DNA of 64,000 nucleotides from Streptomyces sp. TRM70350 (GTDB lineage: Bacteria > Actinomycetota > Actinomycetes > Streptomycetales > Streptomycetaceae), in the NCBI RefSeq assembly GCF_019219825.1, contig NZ_JAHUXH010000026.1, positions 1 through 64,000 on the forward strand, read 5' to 3'. The position numbers and the translations under genes are program-made. The notes beneath the pieces were generated by a model. It saw only the letters and a list, made by a program, of their open reading frames with translations, was not told where the DNA came from and did not search any database. Positions 50,701-59,120 of the stretch are shown in pieces; within the stretch, counting starts at the first letter, position 1, and each line of letters opens with the position of its first letter.

Positions 50701-52258
50701 CGGACCGGGAGTTCGTGCGGTTCGCCCGGGCGAGCAGGGCCTCGCCGAGCAGGCTGAGCGGCACGCCCTGCTCGTGGCTGCCGGCCGCGGCGTCGGCGCT
50801 GCGCCGGGCGGCGGTGATCGCGGCGTCGATGTCGGCGCGGTCGTCGGTCTGCCGGAACCGGGCGAGCTCCACCCGGGCCAGGTTGTAGAGGTGGTGCGCG
50901 CCGCCGCCGTCGGGGAAGCCGCCCCGCAGCAGCGCCACGGCCTCCTCGATGTCCGCCCGCCGCTGCCGCCGGTCGAACCTGAGCCGCAGGGCCAGGCCCA
51001 GGTTCCCGATGGTGTCGCCCCGGTCGGGACTGGCGTCGGGTACGGCCGCCACCGCCTGCCGGGCGGTGTCCACGGCGGCGTCGAGATCGGCGTCCGCCCC
51101 GGTGTCCTGGGCCTTGGTCCGCAGGGTCTGGCTGAGGGCCAGCAGGAAGCCGTGGCGGCCCGGATGCGCGGGCGGGCACTCCGCCACGGCCTGCCGTGCC
51201 GCCGTGAGGGCGGCCTCCAGGTCCGCGGGCTGCCGGAGACGGACGTACCGCTTCTCCAGCGCGCGCCCCAGGTTGCACAGGTACATCGGCCGCTGTGGAT
51301 CGTCGTGCCGCGCATGCCGTACGGCGGCCCGGAACTCCTCGGTCGCGGCGTCCAGGTCCGCCGCCGCCGCGTGGCGCTCGTACCGTTCCAGCAGCGCGAG
51401 GCCCGCGTTGGAGTGGAACAGCGCGTGCGGCTCGGGCGCGACCCGCACCGCCTGCCGCCCGGTGTCGACGGCGGCCTCCAGGTCGGCCGGGTCGCGGCGG
51501 AGCGCGTAGCGCAGGATCAGCGTTCCGGACAGGTTGGCGTAGTACATGCCCCGGTTCGGGTCGTCGGGCGCGGCCCGGCGTACGGCCTTGAAGCCCAGGT
51601 CGGCGGACTGCTCCACGTCCGCCTCGACGCCGTGCAGCGTGTACTGGGAGCGCAGGCCCGCGCACAGGTTGGACAGCAGCATCGCCCGGCCGGGGTGGGA
51701 CGCGGGCAGCACCTCCAGGAGCTGCTGCCACCGGGCGATCGCCTCCTTCAGCGCGGCCGCGTCCGACGCGGTCTGCCAGCGACCGAGCAGCTCCAGGGCG
51801 CGCGCGGCGCTCTCCTCCAGGTCCTCCGCCTCGAACGCCGCAAGCGTGGCCACCGTCGGCCGCAGATCATCCGGCACCTCCTGCGGCGTGAACCGGGCGA
51901 CCACCGCGAACAGCATCAGCGTCAGCTGTGCCTCGGGCCGGGCCTGCGCGCTGTCCGGGCCCATGACCAGGCACCGGGCGTAGTGCAGATGCGCGATCGC
52001 GGCCACCACCGACCGGTCGAGGACGTACAGCGGCCCGCCGCCTTCCCCGCCGCCGGTCCGCAGCACGTACGCGCGCAGCTCGTCCGCCTCGGCCACCGCC
52101 TCGGGAGCCATCACCGCCTCCCGGACACCCTGGGCCCAGAAGGACTCCAGCCGCTGCCCGAGCCGTTCGGCGAGCAGCTCCGCCCGTGCCCAGCCGATGT
52201 CCCCGCCGGTGTGGTCGCCGGTGTGCTCGCCGATGTGCTCGCCGATGTCCTCCCGCAT
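47723..52258 (-). CDS. TPR-repeat CHAT-domain protease
   Basis: The 1511-aa product starts at ATG 52258 with an odd GEHIGEHTGDHTG repeat. Residues 20-170 are a unique helical domain. From about 175 to 1010 runs a solenoid of tetratricopeptide-like units of about 50 residues (ADLDAAVDTARQAVAAVP; NLGLALRLRF pattern repeated some 16 times). Residues about 1230-1511 are a CHAT domain of the caspase-like fold with catalytic His1380 in HFSGHG and Cys1425 in LSACETA. TPR-CHAT proteins cleave a partner after their sensor is triggered and occur in bacterial cell-suicide and conflict systems. The divergent genes at 52344 and 52740 may encode its targets or partners. It is not part of the AICE. Confidence 0.88.
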   Translation of the reverse strand: MREDIGEHIGEHTGDHTGGDIGWARAELLAERLGQRLESFWAQGVREAVMAPEAVAEADELRAYVLRTGGGEGGGPLYVLDRSVVAAIAHLHYARCLVMGPDSAQARPEAQLTLMLFAVVARFTPQEVPDDLRPTVATLAAFEAEDLEESAARALELLGRWQTASDAAALKEAIARWQQLLEVLPASHPGRAMLLSNLCAGLRSQYTLHGVEADVEQSADLGFKAVRRAAPDDPNRGMYYANLSGTLILRYALRRDPADLEAAVDTGRQAVRVAPEPHALFHSNAGLALLERYERHAAAADLDAATEEFRAAVRHARHDDPQRPMYLCNLGRALEKRYVRLRQPADLEAALTAARQAVAECPPAHPGRHGFLLALSQTLRTKAQDTGADADLDAAVDTARQAVAAVPDASPDRGDTIGNLGLALRLRFDRRQRRADIEEAVALLRGGFPDGGGAHHLYNLARVELARFRQTDDRADIDAAITAARRSADAAAGSHEQGVPLSLLGEALLARANRTNSRSDTDEAITVLTRARALLADYHPTALSVCLSELGNAHTRRFDTTADPADLDRAIDAFQEAIRHSPDHPDRVVDESHLGGSLLLRHSRTNSPDDLAEALAWNRRAADRIADVGHEHAGQVLFNLGRTLQAVYQRNDDLSALDEAVRRLEDALRARHRGPADRAKCLSNLGAALRVRAERLGGRADLDRAVDLSRQAVAALPADHPDRAIYLSNLATTLQARYGSYGAQQDLADAVRAGRESVEATAPSDTTVLVVHLTNLGIALRRRYEWSGALDDLDESIEVCRAAVRALPPGHVDESLHRSNLAVALISRYGRTGVPADGDEAVEAARAAADSVPDDHPQRATHLSNLALALRARSDGRNRPADADEAIDHIRHAIRLCPAGHPRRPLLLTNLCTALLAAERDDPATLTEAASAARTALRATPEDHPQRASSLSTLGQALVARARLEGDPDDLATAFDLFRQSTGIATAPAAVRFRAARTWAMAATAAGEWHEALDAYRAAIAELPLLAWHGLDRRDRLDALGRAAGVAGEAAAVALSTGRPHEALRLLEQGRGVLLAQALDARDDMTDLRERAPHLADRIREIRALLDQPSADTTGAPHPARAQRAAAEQRRELAQEMDALVARVRELPGLEDFLRLPSLERLQSAAAHGPVVVVNTSTVRCDALVVTRTDVHTVPLPDLHLTEDDGLIHRTEALLDALSAIGRSPADAWRAQRILTRTLAWLWDTVAAPVLAALPDDTPTSRRLWWCPTGLLTLLPLHAAGHYTGRKGPSLPDHYICSYTTTLRALSAAQTRPTPPATPRMLAVDQSATPGLPPLPHAAAEVRRLSHRIPHTTVLTGPQATREALLQHLPTHPCLHFSGHGTQDPTDSASGALYLHDHEQSGPLTVADISRLRLTDAQLAFLSACETARGAAAVPDEAAHLAGTLQLAGFPHVVAAQWAVDDACALKVADTFYAGLTTPDQAAQALHTAVQRLRRENSDPLWWAAYVHTGP

Positions 52259-52343
52259 GGTCCGCCCCCGTCGGCCGCCGCTGCCGGTGTTGGTTCAGGG
52301 CATCATGATGGTCCATCAACTCTCTGGGGGAGGAGAGCCATTC

Positions 52344-52724
52344 GTGGAGACGGCGGAGCTGCTCGGCGCGCTGTGCCGGGAACTTCCCGCGCTGCGCACG
52401 GTCGCCGCGGAGACCGGCGACAGCCAGGCGCTGGAGGAGACCCTGGCGGCGGCCCGGCGCGGTGAACCGGTCACCGACCGGCTGCGCGACCTGGGCCTGC
52501 TGGAGCTGCTGGAGTCCTGGACGGCCCGCACGGTGCCGCCCGACGCGGTCGGCGCCGAACCGCCCGGCGGCCTGGTCGACCTGCCCGGCCTCGACCACTC
52601 CGGGCACGTCGCGCACGGCCGCTACCGCTGCCCCCTCGGCACCTGCCGCCGCGCCGAACTGCCCCGCCCGGGCGACGACCTGCCGGTGTGCGCGCTGCAC
52701 GACAGCCCGCTGCGCTTCGGCTGA
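52344..52724 (+). CDS. Small zinc-ribbon-like protein divergent to CHAT protease
   Basis: The 126-aa product is given GTG 52344 because GGGGGAGGAGAG lies just upstream; ATG 52305/52308 are alternatives adding 12-13 residues. The N-terminal 70 residues are helical (ETAELLGALCRELPALRTVAAE; RLRDLGLLELLESW). The C-terminal part has CPLGTC followed by VCALH, a C-x4-C, C-x2-H set that may bind zinc. No family is recognised. It is 85 bp from the CHAT gene, transcribed away from it, and 15 bp before the membrane protein gene. Confidence 0.7.
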   Translation: METAELLGALCRELPALRTVAAETGDSQALEETLAAARRGEPVTDRLRDLGLLELLESWTARTVPPDAVGAEPPGGLVDLPGLDHSGHVAHGRYRCPLGTCRRAELPRPGDDLPVCALHDSPLRFG

Positions 52725-52739
52725 CGGGCGGCGGAAGCG

Positions 52740-53642
52740 ATGAACGCGGTACTGGTCGAGCTGGGCCGCAGGTACGTGGAGCGCTGGATGGCGCTGCTCG
52801 TCCTGCCGGGACTGCTGTACGTGGCGGGCGCGGCGGCGGCGTACCGGCTGGGGCACGCGCACTGGGCGGACCTGGGCCGGCTCACCGGCCTGCTGCAACC
52901 GGGCGGCCCGCTGATCGGCCGGGGCGTGTCGTCGGTGTGGCTGTTCGTGATCGTGGTGCTGCCCCTGCTGTCGGCCGCCGCCGGGCTGGCCGCCCGAGGG
53001 GCCGCGACGGTGCTGGTGCGGCTGTGGTTCGAGCCCTGGCCGCGCGGCCTCGGCCGGTTGGCGCAGCGGCGTACGGCCGCCCGTGCCGCGCGGTGGACGG
53101 CGGCCGACGAGGCGTACCGGGAGGAGCTGGACCGGGTCGGCGTCCGGCCGTCGGCCGCCGACAGCGCCCGGCTGGACGCGCTCGCGGCCCGGCGCAACGC
53201 CGTCGCCCTGCGGCCGCCCGCCCATCCCGTCTGGGCCGGGGACCGGCTGGGCGCGGTCGACGCCCGGGTCTGGGGCTGGTACCGGCTGGACGTGGTCTTC
53301 GCCTGGCCCCGGCTGTGGCTGGTCCTCACCGACTCCGAGCAGAACGCCCTGCGCACCGCCCGCTCCGAACTCGACGCGGCCGTCGCGCTCGCCGGGTGGG
53401 GCGTGCTGACCGTGCCGGTGGCCCTGTGGTGGTGGCCGGCGCTGCCCGTCGCGGCCGCCGTGTTCGTCACCGGCCTGCGCCGCACCCGCGCCGCCGTGGA
53501 CACGCTGGCGCACCTCACCGAGGCGGCGTTCGACCTGCGGGGCGCGACGCTCGCCCGGGAGCTGGGTTTCGACGTACCGCCCGGGCGGCTGTCCCCGGCC
53601 GTCGGCATGCAGGTGACGGCACATCTGCGCAAGCACGTGTGA
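52740..53642 (+). CDS. Membrane protein, partner of the zinc-ribbon-like gene
   Basis: The 300-aa product starts at ATG 52740; GGCGGAAGCG gives a modest ribosome binding site. Hydrophobic segments lie at about 17-35 (MALLVLPGLLYVAGAAAAY), 65-85 (WLFVIVVLPLLSAAAGLAA), and a pair at about 220-250 (GWGVLTVPVALWWWPALPVAAAVFV). Between them is a long Arg/Ala-rich cytoplasmic helical stretch (RRTAARAARWTAADEAYREEL). The C-terminus is soluble. No family is recognised; the operon position suggests action with the zinc-ribbon-like protein and possibly the CHAT protease. Confidence 0.75.
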   Translation: MNAVLVELGRRYVERWMALLVLPGLLYVAGAAAAYRLGHAHWADLGRLTGLLQPGGPLIGRGVSSVWLFVIVVLPLLSAAAGLAARGAATVLVRLWFEPWPRGLGRLAQRRTAARAARWTAADEAYREELDRVGVRPSAADSARLDALAARRNAVALRPPAHPVWAGDRLGAVDARVWGWYRLDVVFAWPRLWLVLTDSEQNALRTARSELDAAVALAGWGVLTVPVALWWWPALPVAAAVFVTGLRRTRAAVDTLAHLTEAAFDLRGATLARELGFDVPPGRLSPAVGMQVTAHLRKHV

Positions 53643-53665
53643 GACGCCGTACGAGAAAGGGCGAA

Positions 53666-53697
53666 CAAAAAACCCACCCCCGCACGGGGAGTGGGCT
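53666..53697 (-). terminator. Terminator of tRNA-Glu
   Basis: Read on the minus strand, CCCACTCCCCGTGCGGGGGTGGG is a hairpin followed by TTTTTT, directly after tRNA-Glu. It also lies between convergent genes. Confidence 0.75.
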
Positions 53698-53715
53698 CAG
53701 ATACGTCTTCGCTGG

Positions 53716-53788
53716 TGCCCCCAACGGGATTCGAACCCGTGCTACCGCCTTGAAAGGGCGGCGTCCTAGGCCGCTAGACGATGAGGGC
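53716..53788 (-). tRNA. tRNA-Glu(TTC)
   Basis: The 73-nt gene has acceptor GCCCTCA/TGGGGGC (one wobble), anticodon loop CTTTCAA (TTC), T loop TTCGAAT; CCA is encoded (53713-53715). Confidence 0.95.
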
Positions 53789-53868
53789 TATCGGCCCGCC
53801 TGGGCGCTTCTCAGCGCGTCGGGGACGTGAGAAGCATATGGGATGGCGGGAGGGATCGCCAAAACGGT

Positions 53869-55398
53869 TTACGGACTCCGCTCCCCGGACGGGGTGGGGG
53901 ACGGTGACGGGGACCGGGTGGCCCCCGGCTGGTTCTCCTCCACCAGATGGCGGCTGACCTCCGCCGTCGTCAGGCCGAGACCGCCCAGGCGGATCGCGTC
54001 CCAGGCCTGGAGGCGGCGGGTGTCACGGTCGAAGTAGAGGATCGACGCCTCGATCGGGTCCGGGTGTTCGCCCTCCACCGCGCGCAGTCCGCTGCCGCCG
54101 GTCGAGCCCTCGATGCGCAGCCGGGTGCCGTAGGGCAGCACCTCCATCTCCTGGTGGTGCAGATGGCCCGCCAGGACCAGCGGGACCTCGCCGTCCGTCT
54201 GCCGGGCGGCCTCCGGTTCGTGGGCGACGGCCACGTCCACCGGGGTACCGGCGGCGCGCTGGTCGCGCAGGGCGGTGGCCAGCCGGGCGCCGGCCAGTTC
54301 CTGGGAGGCCTCGGCGCCGGGCTTGTTGGTGCGGTCGGGGGTGAACTGGGGGTCGCCGATGCCCGCGAACCGCAGGCCCGCGACGGACACCGCGCGGCCG
54401 TCGTCGAGGACGTGCACGTTCTTCAGGCCTTCCAGGTAGCGCTGCGTGGTCCGGGAGTCGTGGTTGCCGCGCACCCAGACGTACGGGGCGTCCAGGTCCT
54501 CGATCGGGTCCAGGAAGCCGTTCTCCGCCGACGTGCCGTGGTCCATGGTGTCGCCGGAGTCGACGATCACGTTCACCCTGTACTGCTTCACCAGCGAGGC
54601 GATGATCTTCCAGCTCGCCGGGTTGAGGTGGATGTCCGAGACGTGCAGGACGCGGATGGTGGTCGGGTCCGGCCGGTACGCGGGGAGCGTGGACGTGGCG
54701 TCGTACAGCTTGGTCACGTTCGTCACCAGCCGCGCCAACTCGTTCTGGTACACGTCGAATTCGGTGACGATGCTGCGGGCGTCGCCGACCAGGGAGGGGG
54801 CGGAGGTGAGCAGGCCGGAGAACCTCGGCTCCAGGACCGACTTGGGGTTCCAGGTGGCGTACGCCGTCGCTCCCGAGGCCGCCAGGAGGGTGAGCGCGAG
54901 GCCGCCGGCCGCGAGGGCGCGGCGCGGGCGGCGGTAGACCACGAGGCCGAGGGCGGTCGCGCCGGCGACGACGGCCACGCAGGAGCGGGCGGCCAGGTCG
55001 AGGGCGCCGTGGCCGACGTCGCGGGCGACCTCGTCCTGCAGGCCGGAGAGGCGTTCGGGGTGGTCGACCAGGGCCTGGGAGCGGTCGGGGTCGAGCTGGT
55101 CGACGTTCACGTCCAGGCGGACCGGGGCGATGTGGCTGTCCAGGTGCAGGGCGCCGAGCGGGGAGACGTTGATCTTCGTGCCGCCGGTGAGGGACGGGCG
55201 CAGGGTCATCGTCGTGTCCATCGGCCCGACCGGGACCCGGACGTTTCCCACGACCAGCAGACCCAGCCAGGCGCCCAGCAGGACGACGGCCATGAGACCC
55301 AGGGCTCGGGTCCAGCGGTTGGCGGGGAGGGGGAGGAGGTCGAGTGCGGCTGTTTCGGCGGTGGGGCGGGGGCGGCGGATGCTTCGGATACGGCTCAT
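53869..55398 (-). CDS. Membrane-anchored metallophosphoesterase
   Basis: The 509-aa product is given ATG 55398 (MSRIRSIRRP); ATG 55431 is an alternative 11 residues longer. Transmembrane segments lie at about 33-52 (ALGLMAVVLLGAWLGLLVVG) and at about 140-190. The C-terminal calcineurin-like domain has VSDIHLN, VDSGDTMDHG, RGNHDS and AGHLHHQE, the full set of metal ligands. Substrates of this family include phospholipid head groups and nucleotides; none can be named here. The active domain is probably extracytoplasmic. It ends in a Ser/Pro-rich tail. Confidence 0.88.
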   Translation of the reverse strand: MSRIRSIRRPRPTAETAALDLLPLPANRWTRALGLMAVVLLGAWLGLLVVGNVRVPVGPMDTTMTLRPSLTGGTKINVSPLGALHLDSHIAPVRLDVNVDQLDPDRSQALVDHPERLSGLQDEVARDVGHGALDLAARSCVAVVAGATALGLVVYRRPRRALAAGGLALTLLAASGATAYATWNPKSVLEPRFSGLLTSAPSLVGDARSIVTEFDVYQNELARLVTNVTKLYDATSTLPAYRPDPTTIRVLHVSDIHLNPASWKIIASLVKQYRVNVIVDSGDTMDHGTSAENGFLDPIEDLDAPYVWVRGNHDSRTTQRYLEGLKNVHVLDDGRAVSVAGLRFAGIGDPQFTPDRTNKPGAEASQELAGARLATALRDQRAAGTPVDVAVAHEPEAARQTDGEVPLVLAGHLHHQEMEVLPYGTRLRIEGSTGGSGLRAVEGEHPDPIEASILYFDRDTRRLQAWDAIRLGGLGLTTAEVSRHLVEENQPGATRSPSPSPTPSGERSP

Positions 55399-55537
55399 CG
55401 TGTTCCGGACGGCGGCTGGGGCGCGGGCCATTGGTCCCGTATGCCCATGCCCGCCGGTGGATATGCGGGCCGGAGCGAGTCGTACGGGATGTGGTGGCAG
55501 GGGGCTCGTAAGCGGTGTCGTACCGGACAATGGGCCT

Positions 55538-55888
55538 GTGCTGGAGATGACGCGCGAGGAGTTCGAGGAACTGGTCGCCGAGGCGCTGGACCGGATCCCG
55601 CCGGAGCTGACGCGGCTGATGGACAACGTCGCGGTGTTCGTCGAGGACGAACCGCCCGCCGACGATCCCGAGCTGCTCGGGCTGTACGAGGGGACGCCGC
55701 TGACCGATCGCGGGGAGTGGTACGCCGGGGTGCTGCCGGACCGGATCACCATCTACCGGGGGCCGACGCTGCGGATGTGCGAGACCCGTGAGGACGTCGT
55801 CGTGGAGACCGAGATCACGGTCGTGCACGAGATCGCCCATCACTTCGGGATCGACGACGCGCGGCTGCACGCTCTCGGATACGGGTAA
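55538..55888 (+). CDS. Small zinc metallopeptidase family protein
   Basis: The 116-aa product is given GTG 55538; ATG 55547 is an alternative. GACAAT ten bases before GTG may be a -10 box of a leaderless transcript. The C-terminal motif VVHEIAHHFGIDD is HExxH with a downstream Asp, the zincin signature of the DUF1025/metallopeptidase family found in most actinobacteria. The N-terminal half (TREEFEELVAEALDRIPPEL) is the usual lead-in. The physiological substrate is unknown. Confidence 0.88.
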   Translation: MLEMTREEFEELVAEALDRIPPELTRLMDNVAVFVEDEPPADDPELLGLYEGTPLTDRGEWYAGVLPDRITIYRGPTLRMCETREDVVVETEITVVHEIAHHFGIDDARLHALGYG

Positions 55889-55964
55889 CAGGGCGCGTGT
55901 CCTCTTGTGGGCGGCGGGAGTTGGGCAGGTTGACTCCATCACCCCGCCTCGGAGGTGGCTGCTC

Positions 55965-56504
55965 GTGCGCCCCTTGTACGTACCCGTCCGCCTGACCGCC
56001 ACCGTCGCGGCCGTCGCCGCTGCCGCCGGCTGTATGAGCGTGGGTGACGACGACGGCAACCGGGCCAGGCCGTCGCACTCGGCGGTTCCGCGGGGTGGTG
56101 CGGCGCCCGACGGCGGGACCGCGGTGTCCGGCGGCGGTGTAGCGGGCGGCGGGGGCGCGGGCGGCGCGAAGGCCGTGCGCGGCAAGGACGGCAAGGGCGA
56201 CCGCTCGGCGGAGCCGGGCGAGACGCCCGAGCCGTCGGGCTCGGCGAAGGCGCCGGGGGCGAGTACGTCGGCCACGCCACCGGCGAGGCCCGGCCACCCC
56301 GCCGAGCCGGGCGACCCACCGCCGCCCCCACCGGAGCCGACCCCGACCCGCACCACGCCGGACCCCGAGCCGCCTCCTCCCTCCCCGGAACCGCCGCCCT
56401 CTCCCGACCCGACGGCCGCGGAGCCGTCCTCGTCGGCACATGAGGAGACGGGACCGCAGCTGGCCCAGCGGGAACCGGCGCCGGAGGCGGGGTCGCCGGT
56501 TTAG
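55965..56504 (+). CDS. Pro-rich lipoprotein
   Basis: The 179-aa product starts at GTG 55965, eight bases after GGAGGT. Signal sequence RPLYVPVRLTATVAAVAAAAGC with a lipobox ending in Cys. The mature part is disordered: Gly-rich, then Lys/Asp, then long Pro-Glu stretches (PPPPPEPTPTRTTP) likely to span the peptidoglycan. No domain is present, so it may be a wall spacer or a non-conserved surface protein. Confidence 0.75.
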   Translation: MRPLYVPVRLTATVAAVAAAAGCMSVGDDDGNRARPSHSAVPRGGAAPDGGTAVSGGGVAGGGGAGGAKAVRGKDGKGDRSAEPGETPEPSGSAKAPGASTSATPPARPGHPAEPGDPPPPPPEPTPTRTTPDPEPPPPSPEPPPSPDPTAAEPSSSAHEETGPQLAQREPAPEAGSPV

Positions 56505-56766
56505 GGGTGGGGCGGTTGCCGGTCGGGTCGCCTCGTTGAGCCGTCGGTAGGGGCGCCGACCTGCCGTAACGGCCCCGGTTTGCCTTTCGGGGTGGTGGGT
56601 GCGTATCTTGGTAGATCGTTTGATCCCATTTGCCCGGCGCCATCGCAGAGCGCGCCGTGTGGCGCGTACTCTCCCTTGCCGTGGCGGACCGCATTGAGGC
56701 GGTCGTGTGCGAATCACGGAGTTGACGGGCGCGTGCCGACGAGACTCCGGAAGGTTTCGCAGACGT

Positions 56767-58929
56767 ATGTCTATCGCCAGTACTGATCACGCCGTCCTGC
56801 CCGCGGAGGGCGACGAGCAGTCCCCCGAGATCACCTTCGCCGCCCTCGGCCTGCCCGAGGGCGTCGTGCGCAAGCTCGCGCAGAACGGTGTGACCACCCC
56901 CTTCCCCATCCAGGCCGCGACCATCCCGGACGCCCTGGCCGGGAAGGACATCCTGGGCCGGGGCCGTACCGGCTCCGGCAAGACGCTGTCCTTCGGGCTG
57001 CCGACGCTGGCCCGGCTCGCCGACGGCCGCACCGAGAAGAAGCGGCCCCGGGCCGTGATCCTCACGCCGACGCGTGAGCTCGCCATGCAGGTGGCCGACG
57101 CGCTGCAGCCGTACGGGGACGTCCTCGGGCTGAAGATGAAGGTGGTCTGCGGCGGTACGTCGATGGGCAACCAGATCTACGCCCTGGAGCGCGGCGTCGA
57201 TGTGCTGGTCGCCACCCCGGGTCGCCTCCGCGACATCATCAACCGCGGTGCCTGCTCGCTCGACGACGTGCGGATCGCCGTACTCGACGAGGCCGACCAG
57301 ATGTCCGACCTGGGCTTCCTGCCCGAGGTGACCGAGCTGCTCGACCAGGTCCCGGCGGGCGGTCAGCGGATGCTGTTCTCCGCGACGATGGAGAACGAGA
57401 TCAAGACCCTGGTCGACCGCTACCTGAGCGAGCCGGTCCTGCACGAGGTGGACGCGGCGCAGGGCGCGGTGACGACCATGTCGCACCACATCCTGGTCGT
57501 GAAGCCCAAGGACAAGGCGCCGGTCACGGCGGCCATCGCGTCCCGCAAGGGGCGGACCATCATCTTCGTGCGGACCCAGCTGGGCGCCGACCGCGTCGCC
57601 GAGCAGTTGCGCGACGCCGGTGCCAAGGCCGAGGCGCTGCACGGCGGTATGACGCAGGGCGCCCGCACCCGGACGCTGGCGGACTTCAAGGACGGGTACG
57701 TCAACGTGCTCGTCGCCACCGATGTCGCGGCGCGCGGCATCCACGTCGACGGCATCGACCTGGTGCTGAACGTCGACCCCGCCGGTGACCACAAGGACTA
57801 CCTCCACCGGGCGGGCCGTACCGCGCGCGCCGGGCGCACCGGCACGGTCGTGTCGCTCGCCCTGCCGCACCAGCGCCGTCAGATCTTCCGCCTGATGGAG
57901 GACGCGGGCGTCGACGCCTCGCGCCACATCATCCAGGGCGCCGGCGCGTTCGAGCCCGAGGTCGCCGAGATCACCGGCGCCCGGTCGATGACCGAGGTGC
58001 AGGCCGAGTCCGCGGGCAACGCCGCGCAGCAGGCCGAGCGCGAGGTCGCCCAGCTCACCAAGCAACTGGAGCGGGCGCAGCGGCGCGCCGCCGAGCTGCG
58101 CGAGGAGGCCGACCGGCTGATCGCCCGGGTCGCCCGCGAGCGGGGCGAGGACCCGCAGGCGGCGGTGGCCGAGGCGCAGGGCGCGCAGGTCGCGGTGGCC
58201 GAGGCGGCCGCGGTGACCGAGGTGCCGGACGTGGTCGAGGTGTCGGTGCCGGGGCAGGTGGCGGCGCGGGACGTCGAGCGGTCCGAGCGGTCCGAGCGGT
58301 CCGAGCGGTTCGAGCGGCCCGAACGGGTGGATCGGCCGGAGCGTACGGGGGCTTCGGCGTCGTACGAGCGGCGTGACCGCCGGGACCGCCGGGACGGTGA
58401 CCGTGGTGGTCGTTCCTTCGACCGTGACCGGGGCGGTCGTTCCTTCGACCGTGACCGGGGTGGCCGTTCCTTCGAGCGCCGGGACGGCGACCGGGGTGGC
58501 TTCCGCCGGGACGACCGCGACGACCGGGGTGGCTTCCGCCGGGACGACCGCGACGACCGGGGCGGCCGTTCCTTCGAGCGCCGTGACGGTGAGCGGGGCG
58601 GCTTCCGCCGGGACGAGCGTCGGGACAACGACCGTGGTGGGCGTTCCTTCGAGCGCCGTGACGGTGACCGTGGCGGCCGTTCCTTCGAGCGTCGCGACGA
58701 CCGCGGCGGCTTCCGCCGGGACGACCGTCCCGCCCGTTCCTTCGACCGACGTGACGAGCGCGGTGGCCACCGTGGCAGCGACCGTCCGTTCAACCGCGAC
58801 CGCCAGGGCGACCGCCCCGGCTTCCGCAGCGGCGGTCACGAGCGCCCGAACGGCCGCCGTGACGACCACCGCGGCGGCGGCTCCTTCGGGCGCCGCGAGG
58901 ACAAGCCGCGCTGGAAGCGCAACGGCTGA
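56767..58929 (+). CDS. DEAD-box RNA helicase with RGG tail
   Basis: The 720-aa product starts at ATG 56767. Motif Q ITFAALGLP, motif I GRGRTGSGKT (about 66-75), DEAD-variant box VLDEADQM, SAT motif FSATMENE and motif VI HRAGRTARAGRTG are all present (core residues about 20-390). A coiled-coil-like stretch follows (AEREVAQLTKQLERAQRRAAEL), then about 200 residues of Arg/Asp/Gly repeats (DRGGRSFER, RDDRGGFRR) that bind RNA nonspecifically and can promote condensates. Such helicases act in cold adaptation and RNA decay. It is preceded by a 260-bp leader. Confidence 0.95.
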   Translation: MSIASTDHAVLPAEGDEQSPEITFAALGLPEGVVRKLAQNGVTTPFPIQAATIPDALAGKDILGRGRTGSGKTLSFGLPTLARLADGRTEKKRPRAVILTPTRELAMQVADALQPYGDVLGLKMKVVCGGTSMGNQIYALERGVDVLVATPGRLRDIINRGACSLDDVRIAVLDEADQMSDLGFLPEVTELLDQVPAGGQRMLFSATMENEIKTLVDRYLSEPVLHEVDAAQGAVTTMSHHILVVKPKDKAPVTAAIASRKGRTIIFVRTQLGADRVAEQLRDAGAKAEALHGGMTQGARTRTLADFKDGYVNVLVATDVAARGIHVDGIDLVLNVDPAGDHKDYLHRAGRTARAGRTGTVVSLALPHQRRQIFRLMEDAGVDASRHIIQGAGAFEPEVAEITGARSMTEVQAESAGNAAQQAEREVAQLTKQLERAQRRAAELREEADRLIARVARERGEDPQAAVAEAQGAQVAVAEAAAVTEVPDVVEVSVPGQVAARDVERSERSERSERFERPERVDRPERTGASASYERRDRRDRRDGDRGGRSFDRDRGGRSFDRDRGGRSFERRDGDRGGFRRDDRDDRGGFRRDDRDDRGGRSFERRDGERGGFRRDERRDNDRGGRSFERRDGDRGGRSFERRDDRGGFRRDDRPARSFDRRDERGGHRGSDRPFNRDRQGDRPGFRSGGHERPNGRRDDHRGGGSFGRREDKPRWKRNG

Positions 58930-58951
58930 CCTCCGCAGCACGTGAGCCATG

Positions 58952-58997
58952 AGCGCCGTGGCCCCACCTCTCGCCGGGTGGGGCCACGGCGCTTTTT
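58952..58997 (+). terminator. Terminator of the DEAD-box helicase gene
   Basis: AGCGCCGTGGCCCCACC pairs with GGTGGGGCCACGGCGCT around a short loop, followed by TTTTT. Confidence 0.85.
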
Positions 58998-59120
58998 CCA
59001 CCCCGAAAGCATGTGCGACGACTGTATGATCAGCCGACTTCTGAGAGGGATGTGACCCCGGGGCGGGGGGAACCGGCGCGGGGCACAGGCTCCCTCTCAC
59101 CCGCAGGGGAGGGTGTTTCC

